Source of the DNA: Lasioglossum baleicum | Taxonomy: Eukaryota > Arthropoda > Insecta > Hymenoptera > Halictidae | Length of the DNA: 64,000 nt | Reading direction: 5' to 3' | Assembly: GCF_051020765.1 (NCBI RefSeq) | Contig: NC_134943.1 | Coordinates: 2,170,001-2,234,000, forward strand | Shown here: positions 22,659-33,187 of the stretch, piece after piece | How the letters are laid out: every line of letters begins with the position of its first letter | Numbering within the stretch: position 1 is the first letter of the stretch | The notes under the pieces: model-generated | The model's database searches: none | The model's input: only the letters and a program-made list of their open reading frames with translations | What the model was told of the DNA's origin: nothing | Program-made: the position numbers and the translations under genes

Positions 22659-23067
22659 CAGTAAATCCTCTATAAACGCAAAAGCCTCGGGGGGATCGTT
22701 TGCATTTATCGTAGACGAGACATTATTTTTTTGAACTTCTCTCCGCGTCTCGTTCATTGTCAATTAAACCACTAAATACAGTTGAAATTATATCGTGTTT
22801 GGTCTCATTTTAATTAGAAAAATGCCAGAAATATATTCGTGAAAGTTTCATAAAGAAATAAGTAATAATAAAAAAGATTTAATATTGGTGTTACATTGTG
22901 AGGACACACGGGCCTTTGAACTGTACCGACGACTGCGACTCTCCGCGTCGCATTGGTAGTGGTTCACACCGATATACCCGAGCCGAGATCAAATTACTAC
23001 AGTGGAGGGGATATTTTTTTTTGCGTTTATCGTGTACAGCCTTTTTGCGTTTATAGAGGATTTACTG
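22659..23067. mobile_element. pogo-like MITE, complete
   Basis: Perfect inverted ends of about 25 bp beginning CAGTAAATCCTCTATAAACG, flanked by TA on each side as for pogo/Tigger and Tc1/mariner elements. The interior has no transposase. Its segment around 22797-22870 is shared with remnants near 2085-2160 and 9505-9560. Confidence 0.85.
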
Positions 23068-23126
23068 TATTTTTTTTTAAACCCATAGTCAACGTATGCT
23101 TATCATAACTCCTTGAATTGCAAGTA

Positions 23127-23342
23127 TTAGGTTGTCCCAAAAGTTCCTTCCGGAATGTGTTCCTTTAATGTCGCTAAATAAATACAAACAATACGATAAT
23201 GTTTATGTTAATATTTTTTAGTACTTCTTAATATGAATTTGCATTATGTGCATGCATCGAAAACCAACTTTTCGGACAACCTAATATTTATTTAGCAATA
23301 TTAAAGGATCACATTCCGGAAGAAACTTTTGGGACAACCTAA
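23127..23342. mobile_element. mariner MITE with long palindromic ends
   Basis: Left end TTAGGTTGTCCCAAAAGTTC and right end the inverse, with TA at 23125-23126 and 23343-23344. The terminal repeats pair for about 60 bp. An extra mariner end (CTTTTCGGACAACCTAA) lies inside, near 23285, so this is a composite: a complete short element followed by an inverted copy of the left arm. Confidence 0.85.
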
Positions 23343-23419
23343 TACTTGTGCGTTCAATCAGTTTTGCAAACATGTTATTAAAGACAGTACTTCAGACACA
23401 CATTTCGTGTTACCTACAG

Positions 23420-23605
23420 CGCAAGCACGGGCAACTCTCCTTACTCCTGGGTCCTCCCCACCAAACTCCTATGGAGTGTAGGAAAAGGGTGCGGGAGATC
23501 AGGTACCCTCACAGTCACGCGAGGCAAAACATGATAGGGGCAACATGAAATGGTTGATAGTGAACCGATACACAGGTAGAGAGTGGGGGAAGTTGCCCGG
23601 GCCTG
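23420..23605. mobile_element. hAT-type MITE, family C, copy 1
   Basis: Right end GGAAGTTGCCCGGGCCTG; left end CGCAAGCACGGGCAACT is its imperfect inverse with a 2-base size difference. Flanks ACCTACAG and ACCTATAG match at 7 of 8. The ends resemble those of 57129-57286. Confidence 0.6.
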
Positions 23606-24188
23606 ACCTATAGTACAGTGTTTGGTCAGATAAACAGCTGGGACAATATCAACATAAACCGAATCACAGGAAAGAAAATATGAAACTCGCATGATTCAAT
23701 ATTGCATTTCAACGGTTCGTTCGGAAAACACAGAAGGATACATGGAGCTTAGGTAACACGAAGTATGTCACGAATGCTGTCAGCATCCTTTCGAAAGGAA
23801 AACCTTATTTCGTATGCTACGTAACTCCGCTTAATAAGAACGGTGAGCATAAACGATTCGGATGTACCTAAGTACTACCAATCCTCTTAAAGCACTCTGA
23901 ACGGTCTCGGCCGAAGAAAAGCGCGGAAAAATGATTTGGCCTAACGCGAGAAGTCTTTTCTACTTGAGCTATCTTCCGGCGAGTGAATCCGCATGTGGGA
24001 GCAAGAGATAATACGCCCCTGGTTCAGCATGTGTTCCCAAAGCTGCTGTATGGATTAACATGTGTTCAATACAGTGACGTAGCAACCCTATTCGTGAGGA
24101 GAACGTCCATCTTGTCAAATTTTTCTGGAATTAAACGACATCCATTTCCATAAGAAAACTTTGCACATCAACTGGTTTCGTTTATTAT

Positions 24189-24334
24189 TAGACTGCGGAT
24201 CTTTATGGAACAGAAATTCTTTCTTTAATAATTTTAGCATGATATAAACGATGCATGGATTAAATTCTTTTAATCCTTTTACTGTTTGAATGTTTATCTG
24301 ATTCTTGTCATAAATACACGAAATCCGCAGTCTA
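24189..24334 (+). mobile_element. hAT-type MITE, family A, copy 6
   Basis: Ends TAGACTGCGGATC and ATCCGCAGTCTA are intact. Flanks TTTATTAT and TTCATTAC match at 6 of 8. Shortest copy (146 bp). Confidence 0.85.
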
Positions 24335-24586
24335 TTCATTACCACTCAATTCAGAAGACAAATTGTATCCTGGTATTAATATACATTTCATTAAACTCTT
24401 ATATCTGAAGTACATCTAAACAGGAATAATTAAAAGAATTATTAAATCTTTTCTTTTTGCATCATCAATAGTTTATTCATTAGAACTCTATGAATAACGG
24501 CTGATTTTTGAATACAGAAGAGAGTATTAGACGAGAATTTTCTAGCGAGCACTGATTAATTTAGCAAGGTAGTGAATAAAGATTAA

Positions 24587-24716
24587 CACGTTCAACGCGG
24601 AGCTACTTTTATTAATTTTATTGTTAATTTATTAATTGTTAGCCGTATTTTTGTTTAATCCATGTAAAGAAGCGTAAGCATAGTTCTCCTCGGGGACGAA
24701 CATAGCGTTTAACGTG
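24587..24716. mobile_element. piggyBac-like MITE
   Basis: TTAA target duplication (24583-24586 and 24717-24720) around inverted ends CACGTTCAACGC and GCGTTTAACGTG. 130 bp, noncoding. TTAA specificity is the hallmark of piggyBac transposition. Confidence 0.75.
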
Positions 24717-25109
24717 TTAAGTTCAACAGGAACATTGAATAGCGAATCCAGGATCATGATTTGCTTCTCCTTTAAATCTTGTTCTGACAACAAAATTATG
24801 CTGTCAAGTGAGAGCGATAATAGTTGCTGAGAAAAACCGATGTAGCGAAAAATTGTAATGATTCTTCATGATCTGTTCCTACGTTACCGGAAACTTTATG
24901 GGAGGATGGAGCCATGAATCGTTGCAACGTTGTAACGATTAATGGTGATAGAACCTTTAGATTGACTATTGACTCGAGGACAATGCGAGTGTGCCAAAAT
25001 GAAAAGAAGAATACCTGTTGTGTTGAGATGTTAATTGCGAGCAGCTGTCTCCTTCGACAATCGAAGTGTGCTGCTACTCTAATTGCACACGTGTTTTCTG
25101 TGTGATAAA

Positions 25110-25294
25110 TAGACTGCGGATTTTTATGCAACAGTTTCCTGCGCCCCTTTCCAAGGTACAGGAGTATCTTTTTGTCTTTAATAAATTTAGTAGGTTGAAA
25201 ATAATGCATGGACACTGATCAATTCTTTTGATCTTTCGATTGTCTTACATTGAAGTTTTCAATTTTGTCGTAAATACATAAAATCTGCAGTCTA
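25110..25294 (+). mobile_element. hAT-type MITE, family A, copy 7
   Basis: Ends TAGACTGCGGAT and ATCTGCAGTCTA. Flanks GTGATAAA and GTAATGAG match at 5 of 8 and both fit the preferred target. A family B element lies 47 bp to the right. Confidence 0.8.
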
Positions 25295-25341
25295 GTAATG
25301 AGAGACGCCGCGGAAGCGTGATTACGTGGATGTATCGGTTG

Positions 25342-25496
25342 CAGTGTCGCCAGATGAGAGGAGGGAGCAAGAATTAAGGGAAAGGAGTTGCTCTCTCTCT
25401 ACCAGTACTGGTCACGTGACCGTGTCGCTGCGGAAGCGTGGAAAATAACGTCGTAGAAGGGGAAGGTAGAGTGGGGACACTGATCTGGCGACACTG
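25342..25496 (+). mobile_element. hAT-type MITE, family B, copy 2
   Basis: Ends CAGTGTCGCCAGAT and ATCTGGCGACACTG are perfect inverses of 14 bp. Perfect 8-bp duplication ATCGGTTG at 25334-25341 and 25497-25504. This is the reference copy of the family. Confidence 0.9.
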
Positions 25497-26953
25497 ATCG
25501 GTTGGGATGTATCGTGAGTGATATTGTTGCAGAGTAAATAAACTTAACGAGGAAACAATAAAGCTAGAAGTGTCTACAGAATTTTTTAATTGCGAGGTGA
25601 TTAATTTTCACGCTGTTTCTCTTGTCTCCCTTGCGTCTTCCTTTCGGCATAGAGAATTTAACGAAGAACAACGTAAAGAGAAAACGATTTTCTCATTGTT
25701 TGTTTAGAGTTACAGAGGATATTAGCTTTTTTTATATAAATATTCTCCTAAGCCAAGATAGAATCAGTTTCGCATTTGAAGATTCGCACTAGAAGACACA
25801 GATGTAATCAATATATTTAGGAAGTAATCGAACGACGTCAGGTTGTAAAGATTATGATAACCTCGCAATTATTGTTTTTTTACAATTATAATAAATAAAA
25901 TGTAGGACACTAACTATTATACGCTTACGCAGCACGTTACACGTTCGCTAATCAAATGTCGATCTGAGAACGAGTTCGAAGTCGTAGTAATAAATAAATG
26001 AACCGTGTGAGTGAATTCGTACGTGACACATGCATACATTCACCATTCTTTTATGGGAGTATATGTATACACCAAAAAAACAATGGAAAATTTCTCTACA
26101 TATATATTTTTGTCAAGAATTTTTCATTCAACCATTTATTGAACTATTAGGCAGTTTGTTGATAGAATTAATTTTGTATCATTTATTTATTCATTTCTAC
26201 TGATTTATACTAAAAGAGATATGTATCTATTATAATAATTTTTTAGGAAAGTAGAGAAGGTAATTTTATTTACAGCTGGAACGATTGCTAATACAAGACA
26301 TTGTTTATGTTCTTTTGAGTGTATACATATATCACCGATTACGAATCTCGACCCCGGATGCAGTTAAGTATTTAATATAGGGCGTAAAAACAAAAGATTT
26401 TACCGCCATAAATCATAATAACTATCTCAACTACAAAATATGTATCATACAACGTTGCAAGATGTTAATGAATGAGATATTAAGATTTATGTTTATATAT
26501 TGTAATAACATTTATGTATAATGGGTATTATATATAATGCAAAAAATATACATGCTAGTTGTCCATAGTTGCATTTTCATTTTCACTTGATCATTCTTTA
26601 TGGAAATCGTACAAATGCACACTTCAACAAAGTATAGTCTGATAATTATATCAGACGGATAACAATATCAATAACATAAATGCAGCATAATTTGTTAGTT
26701 TAAAGTGTACAGCAAAAATGTGTGAGATATTATCATAGAATCTTCTGTGCAACTATTTCTATAAACCTTCGCATCCTAGCTAAAAAATTTACAGGAATTT
26801 GGAAAAAATGGTAGACCAGATTGGAGGCATTTAAATAAAAAAACGGTTCCAATGATTTCATTGCATCACTTAAATAATAATCTTTATTAACATTATAAAT
26901 TGCAAACTTCTACATGGTAGAAATCTGAACGAAGTACATCTCGATTATTTTCC

Positions 26954-28057
26954 ACCCTGCCTGAAAGGGAATTGTAGAGAGTCGTGCAATTGTGCGTGAA
27001 CGTAATAGTTGAGTTAAACGCATTATATAATAAACGCAATATTCCTTTCATATAATCGTGCTCGATCGACCCCGTTTATATCTAATTACATCGTTGTTCG
27101 TGCCACATGAAGGCGATTCGCCTCCGCTAATACAGCAGCGAGCCGACAGCGAATGAAAGGAACGCAAAAACAGATCCAGCATTCTCTCTAATCGCATTAC
27201 GGGAACCGAACGGGGGCGATTATCCGAGAGGAATGCCGCATACAATTAAGATCTTAGAAACATCAGTTCCTATACGAAGGGAACATTTAAATTGGCTTAT
27301 TCCAATGTAACTCGGACTGGAAGTCCTTATATCTCTAGTGTAATAGCAAATATTCCGTAGCGTGATCAGGTGAACATTTTAATTTACTGCAAGTCTCGAA
27401 CAATTGGAGAAATAACAGTCGCAAATATATTCTCTGCTATAGTTGAACCAATGCTAAGGCTATTTTTATATTAATCGTTCGCTTGTATCTGAAACGTATA
27501 TACATACGTGTGTGTGCGTAAAATTAATCACGCTACGGTGCTCACTGAAATCCTTTTTGCAACAGGGCCATTAGTGCGCGCCATTTTACATACTCGCCAT
27601 AATACACGGCGCACTTTGATAACGTTTAATCGTAATCGCGTTATTAATTATGTTTCTCGCACCCTGCCTCAAAGGGATATTAGATGTTCTTAAAAGCCAA
27701 ACTAGTTACAAGGAAAATATGTTTCCCTAAGAGCTTCGATATTTAATCCGTGTATCACCTTACTGTGTTTGTTCCGTTCGTTACGTTCAATTTCCTTTGA
27801 CAATCATACGTTGTCATGTTAATTTACGTGAACCCGAGAAATCTGTTCTCCAAGTTTTAAGTATGTGTTACGGTAATCCACGGATTGAATAATTTTGTTT
27901 CGCTTCGATGAGTTGAGAATTGATGAATTTCCGTTTTATCACATTAGTTCAGTGCTGGTTCCTGTTACCATGTAACGTCATTTGGCAGTAAATAAATATA
28001 TAGCTTACGATTAATTAATATCTATCAGTCTCAACGTTTAACCCTGCCTGAAAGGGA
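26954..28057 (+). repeat. Three spaced copies of a CCCTGCCTGAAAGGGA motif
   Basis: ACCCTGCCTGAAAGGGA occurs at 26954-26970, 27661-27676 (one change, one base shorter at the end) and 28041-28057. The first and third also share degenerate sequence after the motif (GAnnGTCnTGC). CCCT...AGGG is itself a small inverted repeat. Nature unknown. Confidence 0.45.
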
Positions 28058-28278
28058 AAGAAGATGGTCATGCGAGTTTGCTCTTTGCGGTCGGAATCCT
28101 GACTAGCGCACACATGCTATCGCATGATTTCGAAAAATTCTTCCGCTCTGGAATTCATTTCAAGAAAACATGGAGAAAATCGCACTATTCTCGGTCAAAG
28201 TTGCTTCGGTTATCGTTGACAGCGTCAGTTAACATTTCATCATACATTTCTTCAGCAAATGCAGATTGAACACACCTA

Positions 28279-28569
28279 TATAAGGTGCCCAAAAATGTTT
28301 GCTTCCTTCGAAGGGATTATTTGAAGTCACTTTTTTCTTTGCGAAAATCTTCTGCACGGCTTTGTTAAGGAATTATTAACGAAAAACCAACATGGACAAA
28401 TCGTAGCGCCGGCATTGGCCGAACTGAAATCCGCCCGCAGCAACCGCGCTCTGATTGCTCCGTGTTTTTTGTTAATAACTCGAAAACCAGAAGCAGCGCA
28501 GAACATTTTTCGCAAAGGAAAAAGTTTTGTTTCAAATAACCTCTTTCAAGGAAGTACAACATTTTTGAT
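28279..28569. mobile_element. Hairpin MITE, degenerate copy 2
   Basis: Matches 12651-12928: AAAAATGTTTGCTTCC at the left, GAAGTCACTTTTTTCTTTGC, CACGGCTTTGTTAAG and ATTATTAACGAAAAACCAAC, then an inverted counterpart ending GGAAGTACAACATTTTTGAT. The outermost ends are eroded, so limits are approximate. Confidence 0.65.
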
Positions 28570-29290
28570 AAACATTTTGAGCAGATGTCTGTTGCTTTTC
28601 ACTATGACGCGTTACGTCAATACATTTATGATAAATTTACCGTTTGCTTTCTGTTTTAGTGACTTATTAGAACACATCATTGCTAATACGGAACATTTCG
28701 TAAAAATTGTATCACTCTAACCGAAGCAACTTTTCTTAAATGAGATAGGGGCCCTCGTTTAAAAAGTAAAACTTCTTACATTCTAAGTTAGAAGAGAAAA
28801 AAACGTAAAGGATGAAAATATTTAAAATAACTCTAGCTACAAAGTATAAGGTAACGTTAATGCGGAAATATCAGGTATAGTTGACACGTGTATAGATAGT
28901 TAATTTACGTGAAAAACGTTTGTTCAAAATCAATTGCTTAGATGTCGTAGAAATTCTAATCAAATTGGTGGTCTTCGAGTTTACAAATCGATGTTTTACT
29001 TACTTTTTCTTACTTCTCAATTGTTTTCTTGTTTTACGAAACATCAAGATTAACTTTAATTCGAATGAATTTACGATTGTTCAACAGTTCCACGAAATTT
29101 AAACAAAAGAACAATAATTCTTTTCATGATTTTCGTTGACCAATCGCATTGGAGGATTAAATGCTCCATTTTGTTCTGTATCAGAATATCATACTGTCTA
29201 GAAAAACAGTAAAATATGAAAATATTGAAGAAAAAATTTTTAGAAATTTTAATAGACCACCGTCATCTAAAAAGCCATAGTTTTCCGAAT

Positions 29291-32200
29291 CTAAGCAAGA
29301 GTACATACCTGTTGTTCCCTCTTTTTCATTTTCCCTTTCTGTTCTTTCCTCTTCTTACAATTTAGATCCTCTTGTATTTCTAGCAACGATTTTCCTTTGG
29401 TTTCCGGTACCATGAAGAAAATAAAGATGATACCGAGAAAACAACTAACAGCAAACCAACCGAAGGACGTATATACTCCACACGAATCGGAAATAACTTG
29501 ATACATTTTCGAGACGAAAAATGCCCACAGGGAAGCCCACACGTTTGCTAAAGAGACAGCAGCCCCCTTCACGTTTGTGGGGAATAGTTCTCCAAGCATC
29601 ATGTAGGACAATGGATTTAAACCTAACGCTATAATGAGTTCGTAGAATATTACAGAGGCATGAAGAATCCAGCCAACATTAGACATATCGACGAACATCT
29701 GGAATTTGAGGAAGTAGAATGTTCCGGTTATGGCCAAGGACAATCCACCGAGGAGGGTCGTGATCAAAAGCAGAGGCCTTCTGCCTAGTTTGTCTACCAG
29801 AGCTGCAGCTGCAACTCCAGCGAAGAGCTGCAACATGCTTAAGATAATCACTGCTATTCCAGCTGACAAATCTGTGTCAGCTTCTTCAAGAATTTCTTGG
29901 GTATACGATTCTATCGCAGCTAGACCGCTGAATTGGAGTACCAGTTGCAGACCGAAACTGATCATGACAGCTTTCCTGTTGCCAGGGGTGTTGAAAAGGT
30001 CCCAGAAGTGTCCTTTATCCGTGAGATCGCGGATCACGGACTTCTGTATCTGTTCCATGTTTTCTTCCAGTTGTTCTTCCGTGGCATATCTTCTGAGCGA
30101 CTTCAAACTCTTCATTGCTTGATCCTCGCGATTCTTCATTAATAAGAAGTACGGGGATTCAGGCATCCAGGTGAATGTCAGGAAGAAGATAATGGGAATA
30201 ATGACGCAACTGTAAGTCAAGCAGTTGTAGGAGACAAAAGGTCCAATCGCGTGGGCGTATAACTCGCCGAAAGTGACCATTAGCTTGATAAAAGAGCCCA
30301 AAGACCCTCTGATCTCCTTGTCGGCGATCTCACCGATGTACATAGGACACACGACGTACGCCACGCCGAGACCAAATCCGCTGATGAATCTCGAGATATA
30401 TAAGACGTACGGGCTCCAAGCAACTAGGATTAGAATCCAACCGACTGTCAGCGGTACTCCAGCTATTAAGAGGCAGATTTTTCGACCGAGCCAATCTACT
30501 ATGAAAGCTGCGAACACGTTGCCCGGTATAGAGCCAAGAAGAACGAACGAGGCGATCCATGATGCGTCATCCGAAGTCAAGAAAATATGAGAATCCGGAG
30601 ACTTCAGTTTCGGGAGCGTCGGCGATGTCCAGCCTATGTGGGCTCCAGATGTTGCCATTGATAAGGTGGCTGTGTTTGGACAAAAGTCAAACGTAGAAAA
30701 TGTGCTGTGTATATTAGGCTGTCGCGTGTGAAATGTCCGAATTTAGATTACAAGAGATAGTACTGTAATCTGTAGGTTTATCATATGTATGTATCATCAT
30801 TAGATTCCGGATTTATAACAAAAATGAGCGAGTACAATTTAAAACAGTGAAAATATTAAAAGACTTTAAGAGTATTAAGATATTGTTTCCACACCCATTT
30901 TCAAATTATTAATGAAGAATATAAATTTATAGTTAGTTCCTGCGTCTTACAATTGATGCACAAACTTTCTATTTTGCATAAACATCCGGAGTCTAATCAT
31001 CATATATGTATCATATGTAGGTTTATCATCTGTTAAAGTACAAAGCTGAACTTTGAGGTCCTATTGTGGGAATGACTTTATCGTACGGTCGATCGTCTGG
31101 GAGTTTTTTAGTCATTTTTTTCTTAGCATCGAGTCATTAGAAGGTTTTATGACTTGTGCATTCAATTTAACCTTCCAGGTCCAGGGGACCGTATCGTAAA
31201 GTCCTAGTACCGAAGGTTTAGGTAGTAAGTAAGCGTCTGGAAAACATAAGCGGACCAGTAATCCTCATCCTACAGATGGGGACAACTCAAAAGGGCGATC
31301 AGTAGGCCAAGGTGAGGGAGCAGTTAGTCAGGACAGCTCAGTACAGTAAGAACCATCAGAGACTAGTAAACAACAATGTGTATGAAATTCATTTGAAGAT
31401 TGTGAACGTCACATGTTTGCACGGCTCAGCGGTAGCGAACGCGTTAATCAACAACAATCTTCTTCCGTCACAAGATCGTTGAGGTATTTATATAACTTCT
31501 TATCGTCATACATCGTTGGTGATGCATATGAGTCGATAAATATGTACATATATCAAATTGATGATATCGATTGTAATTAACGTCAGACAGAATTGGCTCC
31601 GTAGAATTCTGGTTGATCAAAACAGAGTCGGCAAAGCCTATGTTTCTGAAATGAAACCTAATCTAACCATTTTCAATGCAGCCTAAACTTGTACATCTTA
31701 TTTCAAAGAAAAAAGAAAGTTCTTCTGATCGTAAAATGATGATAATCTACCGGCAAAGATTATGGCCTCTTGTTTAAGCACCTGAAGCGGCGCACAGTGG
31801 GCAATTTGGTCGAAACTCGATTAAAAATCAAAGAACTTTCGATAGAAATAAGGTAGAACGATGAAATTTTTTTAAAATTAAAGCTGATACATTGCAGAAT
31901 ATGGGAAAAATGGGGAGATTATGGTACGAACGTTTTTTAACCTTGAGAAAATTCGTTAAACATGTAGAATTTCAAGAAATTGATTTTGCAATATCCTGAG
32001 GTCGTTAAAAAATTTTGAGACAAGATTTGAAATCAGCGTGAAAAAATCTACGGGAAATGAAGTACAGCATGTTCAAAAAAAAATTTTTCCGCGCGTGGTA
32101 TTGGAAAAACCACAATTTTCTCGAAATTGTGCAAGTTTAACGAATTTTCTCAACGTTAAAAAAACGTTCTTACCATAATCTCCCTATTTTTCCCATATTC

Positions 32201-33187
32201 AGTTAGAAGATAAGAGTCTGTAGAGACACAGAAATTGCCTACCTTCTATTTCTAGTAAAATGAAGCAGAGACGTTTACAAACATCGTCGCTTAAAGTACA
32301 ACAAAGTATTACATAAGCGTATGTATGTAGTACTGAATGAGCACATTATTAACTTGGTCAGGTTTTCAGTGAGAACAATAAGAAGCAACTGCTGCGTCGT
32401 TCTTACATCCCTTCCTCCTGCATGCTCCTTTTTGGGTCAATTTATTACAAGAGACTTGTAACGATCTGCTGCACGTCGTGTCGTATAAAAATATATTTAG
32501 CAAACCAAACAGAAACGTTGTTTAACTATAAAACCACCGGACCCGATGAAATTTTTTAATTTAAACTTATTAGTGACAATGAAAACAGGTGGATTGAAAA
32601 ATATTGTGACCCTATTTTCGACTTAGTGAAATTATGGAAAGAGAAACAATTATTTATATTGATATTAAAAACTTTTAAAGACATCACACACTTTGACATC
32701 ACACATTTTTACCATATTTGAAAAATACTTGTCTTAATGGAGTATTTTATATGTATATGAACAGTTTAGTTTTAAGTGGATAAATATTCGTTCTTTACTT
32801 GAAGCAATATGCTATATACATATAATTTCATTTATTTTATGTGAATATATCCGCATTTATCATTTCTCTTTTTTTATTATTATTTTTCATATCGTATCTA
32901 GCCTGCGGACTTTCATGGAAAATAAAAATTGTCTGAATTCGTTGCAAGATATATCAGCTGTATATAGACACTTCTTTGTTTCTTCAACAATTTTAATGAG
33001 TCGTAAATAAATAATAATATTTTAAAATTCTTTAAATGTTCCGCAGTCTAATCATATGAAAAAAATTTGATTGCTTCTATAAAGTATAAAGTTTAATAAG
33101 CATTATATATACTACGTAAAAAATTGTTAAGTTACCTGTAATCGCTGCTAAATATTGCGGCCACCATTTAATGCGCGATTCGTCCAT
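29291..33187 (-). CDS. MFS sugar transporter, Tret1-like, two coding exons
   Basis: Exon 1 is 33187-33136 and exon 2 is 30669-29291, joined in phase 1 (ACAG|GTAACT donor, ACACAG acceptor) to give 476 residues, the usual length. It is a 12-helix major facilitator of the sugar porter family, most like insect facilitated trehalose transporters; the true substrate cannot be read from sequence. Diagnostic motifs: W-W-P-Q-Y-L at the start, GWTSP (30-34), GRK (79-81), PMYIGEI (126-132), PESPYF (187-192), QFSG (263-266), DKLGRRP (310-316), GELFP (377-381) and PETKG (439-443). The tail is Lys-rich. The start ATG lies just after an acceptor-like TTTTATTTTAG, so a noncoding first exon probably lies further right. 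It is divergent from the tetraspanin at 36081. Confidence 0.93.
30801..30995 (-). mobile_element. hAT-type MITE, family A, copy 8
   Basis: Inverted copy with ends TAGATTCCGGATT and CATCCGGAGTCTA. Perfect 8-bp duplication ATCATCAT at 30793-30800 and 30996-31003. Lies in the transporter intron. Confidence 0.85.
31897..32200. mobile_element. Foldback element with 65-bp arms
   Basis: Left arm 31897-31961 (GAATATGGGAAAAATGGGGA) and right arm 32135-32200 are inverted copies with only about four differences. The loop is about 170 bp and noncoding. The high arm identity suggests a recent insertion or gene conversion between arms. No target duplication was visible at these limits. Confidence 0.75.
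32899..33050 (+). mobile_element. hAT-type MITE, family A, copy 9
   Basis: Ends TAGCCTGCGGAC and TTCCGCAGTCTA; flanks ATCGTATC and ATCATATG match at 6 of 8. It ends 86 bp from the transporter's first coding exon, within the intron. Confidence 0.75.

Larger units (their letters stand above)
17991..29290. other. Gene-free DNA rich in transposon remnants
   Basis: No recognisable exon in about 11 kb. It includes a GT-rich microsatellite at 18070-18100, four hAT family A copies, and single hAT-B, hAT-C, pogo-like, mariner and piggyBac-like MITEs (all listed), plus a degenerate hairpin element. ORFs present are short and match nothing. The strip 29101-29290 should carry the 3' UTR of the minus-strand transporter; I see no clear poly(A) signal there. 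Confidence 0.55.
30670..33135 (-). other. Intron of the sugar transporter
   Basis: Contains two hAT family A copies and a foldback element (listed). 31150-31450 is less AT-rich, with GTCCAGGGGACC and other structured segments; it may be an old retroelement fragment. No exon recognised. Confidence 0.5.

Noticed and set aside
29730..30590. Long + strand ORFs opposite the sugar transporter
   Set aside because: They are antisense shadows of the transporter exon; the minus frame has all the family motifs.
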